A stretch of DNA of 7,639 nt from an uncultured Roseateles sp. (GTDB lineage: Bacteria; Pseudomonadota; Gammaproteobacteria; Burkholderiales; Burkholderiaceae), in the NCBI GenBank assembly GCA_946480605.1, contig CAMLKW010000211.1:1-7639 (forward strand), read 5' to 3'. This document shows positions 6,159-7,639 of this stretch, piece by piece (position 1 is the first letter of the stretch; every line of letters begins with the position of its first letter). The notes beneath the pieces were generated by a model. That model saw only the letters and a program-made list of their open reading frames with translations, had not been told where the DNA came from and made no database searches. Both the position numbers and the translations under genes were made by a program.

Positions 6159-7639
6159 TCAGGCCTCCACGATCATGCGGGTGCGCATCTCCAGGTGCAG
6201 CGCGTGGCAGAAGTGCGTGCAATAGCACCAGTACACACCCGGCTCGCCGGCGATGAAGGTCACCGACGCGGTTTCCTGCGGGTTCACGATGAAGTTGACG
6301 TTGTGGTTCGGGATGGCGAAACCGTGCGTCAGGTCTTCGATCTTGTCCAGGTTGGTCAGGATCAGCGTGACCTCGTCACCCTTCTTGACCTTGAACTCGC
6401 GCAGCGAGAAGGCGGGCGCCTGCGAGGTCATCTTGACGGTCACCTTCTTGCCGTTGCGGGTGACGCCCGACTCCTTTGGATCCTTCACCGCGTTGGGGAA
6501 GTCGTCCAGCGAGTACACCTGCTTGGGCTTGACCAGCTCGCGCTTGAAGATGATGAAGTCGTGCGGCTCGCCGCGCACCGGATGGTCGGCCAGCAGCACC
6601 ATCTTCTCGCCCGACATGTCGATGATCTGCTCGTTCTCGGCGTGCAGCGGGCCCACCGGCAGGAAGCGGTCCTTGGAGAACTTGCAGCCCACGGCCAGGT
6701 ACTTGCCGTCGGCGGCGACGGTTTCGGACTGCGAGCCGTTGATGTGACCCGGCTGGTACTGCACGTCCAGGCGGTCCACCACGTACTTGGCGCTCTTGTC
6801 GCCCTTGTGGAAGGCGATGGCCTTCTCGACATTCCACTTCACGACCTGGCTGTCCAGGAACAGCGTGGTGTAGGCATTGCCGCGGCCGTCGAAGGCGGTG
6901 TGCAGCGGACCCAGGCCGATCTCGACCTCGGCGACGATGGCGTTGTCGATCTTGTCGCTCTTGCCGTCGAACCAGTCCAGCACCTTGGCCAGCTCGATGA
7001 CGGTGGCGGTGGGCGACAGCTTGCCGGCGCAGATGAAGTACTTCTGGTCAGGGCTGGCATTGACGCCGTGCGGGTTCTTGGGCACCGAGACGTAGGCGGT
7101 CAGCGCGGTCTTGGGGTCCTTGTTCGCCTCGCGGGTGCCGTCCACGACCGGCACCTTGGAGCTGCCGATGGTCTTGAACTTTCCGGCCTTGACGGCCTCC
7201 TCGATGCGGGCGATGTTGAAGAACAGGCAGGCGTCGCGCTCGGCGGACATCATGTCCTCGTAGTGCGCACCCATCTCGGTGTTGTACTGGTTGGTGGCGG
7301 CCAGCTTGCCGTCGTAGGAGGTCGCGGCCAGGTCGCAGTTGCCGTCGATCAGCACCTGCCAGCGCACTTCCATGCTCTCGGCATCCACGCAGGTGAACAT
7401 CGAGCGGTACTTGCTGCCGTCCTCGATGCCGGCGTTGGGCAGCGGCGTGGCGAACTCGGCACCGCAGAACACGCGGGTGGTGTAGTTGATGGCCGGATCG
7501 ACCGGGTCTCGCTTGTCCGGGAAGATGCCGTGGAAACCCTGCACGTTGGGCAGCTGCGTGATCTTGTCGCAGACGAAGTAGTCCAGCCGGATGCGCGCGA
7601 TGCGGCTGTTGATCTTGTCGTTGATCCAGGCGTAGCGGC
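6159..7639 (-). CDS. nosZ: Nitrous-oxide reductase NosZ, clade I, 5' end cut off by the window
   Basis: Periplasmic multicopper enzyme that reduces N2O to N2, the last step of denitrification. The frame is open to the window edge, giving 492 residues that begin RYAWINDKINSR; about 150 residues are missing, including any Tat signal and the first CuZ histidine pair. Five CuZ-type histidines are visible by family motif: VQGFHG (His36 of the visible part), PKNPHG (190), GLGPLH (246), YQPGH (298) and GEPHD (359). The C-terminal cupredoxin domain carries the CuA site: THGF His438, then Cys473, Cys477, His481 and Met484 in a CxxFCHALHLEM loop. The His-to-first-Cys spacing of 35 matches the Pseudomonas stutzeri enzyme. 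The residue between the two cysteines that is normally Trp is His here (475), and an extra Cys sits at 471. The RIARIRLD segment and adjacent nosR indicate clade I. A GTG at 7544 is an internal Val codon, not the start. It is the first visible gene and is followed 56 bases later by nosR. Confidence 0.98.
   Translation of the reverse strand, partial: RYAWINDKINSRIARIRLDYFVCDKITQLPNVQGFHGIFPDKRDPVDPAINYTTRVFCGAEFATPLPNAGIEDGSKYRSMFTCVDAESMEVRWQVLIDGNCDLAATSYDGKLAATNQYNTEMGAHYEDMMSAERDACLFFNIARIEEAVKAGKFKTIGSSKVPVVDGTREANKDPKTALTAYVSVPKNPHGVNASPDQKYFICAGKLSPTATVIELAKVLDWFDGKSDKIDNAIVAEVEIGLGPLHTAFDGRGNAYTTLFLDSQVVKWNVEKAIAFHKGDKSAKYVVDRLDVQYQPGHINGSQSETVAADGKYLAVGCKFSKDRFLPVGPLHAENEQIIDMSGEKMVLLADHPVRGEPHDFIIFKRELVKPKQVYSLDDFPNAVKDPKESGVTRNGKKVTVKMTSQAPAFSLREFKVKKGDEVTLILTNLDKIEDLTHGFAIPNHNVNFIVNPQETASVTFIAGEPGVYWCYCTHFCHALHLEMRTRMIVEA

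Noticed and set aside
6103..6228. Longer nosR start at ATG 6228
   Set aside because: It would overlap the end of nosZ, and its 42 extra residues (Arg/His/Pro-rich) would bury the signal peptide.
1..7639. Search by eye for CRISPR arrays, insertion sequences, tRNA genes and intrinsic terminators
   Set aside because: None seen; almost every base is inside a nos gene, and the operon's promoter and terminator fall outside the window.

Overview
The window is one dense, co-directional operon on the minus strand. It encodes respiratory nitrous oxide reductase and most of its assembly and electron-supply machinery. Read 5'->3' on the minus strand the order is nosZ (5' end outside the window), nosR, nosD, nosF, nosY, nosL (3' end outside the window). 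There is no other gene, RNA gene, mobile element, CRISPR array or long non-coding stretch. The only real gap is about 56 bases between nosZ and nosR.

The DNA is very GC-rich (roughly two-thirds by eye) and codon third positions are almost all G or C. The NosZ is of the typical (clade I) kind, with an RIARIRLD stretch and a partner NosR rather than NosB/NosG-type genes. Together these suggest a denitrifying or N2O-respiring proteobacterium, most likely a betaproteobacterium of the Burkholderiales. The genus cannot be fixed from the sequence alone.

Layout: about 7639-6159 is the catalytic multicopper enzyme NosZ, carrying five of the seven CuZ histidines and the CuA site. 6158-6103 is a short spacer with a possible hairpin. 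6102-3457 is NosR, a membrane flavo-iron-sulfur protein thought to feed electrons to NosZ and keep it active. 3460-2162 is NosD, a periplasmic beta-helix protein. 2181-1246 is the ATPase NosF and 1249-410 the six-helix permease NosY; with NosD these form the NosDFY ABC complex for CuZ maturation. 413-1 is NosL, a lipoprotein copper chaperone that delivers Cu(I) to that complex. From nosR onward every junction is overlapping: three are ATGA start/stop overlaps and nosD/nosF overlap by about 20 bases, so the accessory proteins are probably translationally coupled. The promoter (upstream of nosZ) and the terminator (downstream of nosL) lie outside the window.

The system itself is well known. The points worth a second look are the nosZ-first gene order, a His in place of the usual Trp in the CuA loop of NosZ, a long C-terminal membrane extension on NosR, a T8 homopolymer in the nosR signal-peptide codons, the nosZ-nosR hairpin, and a twin-arginine-like motif in the NosL lipoprotein signal.
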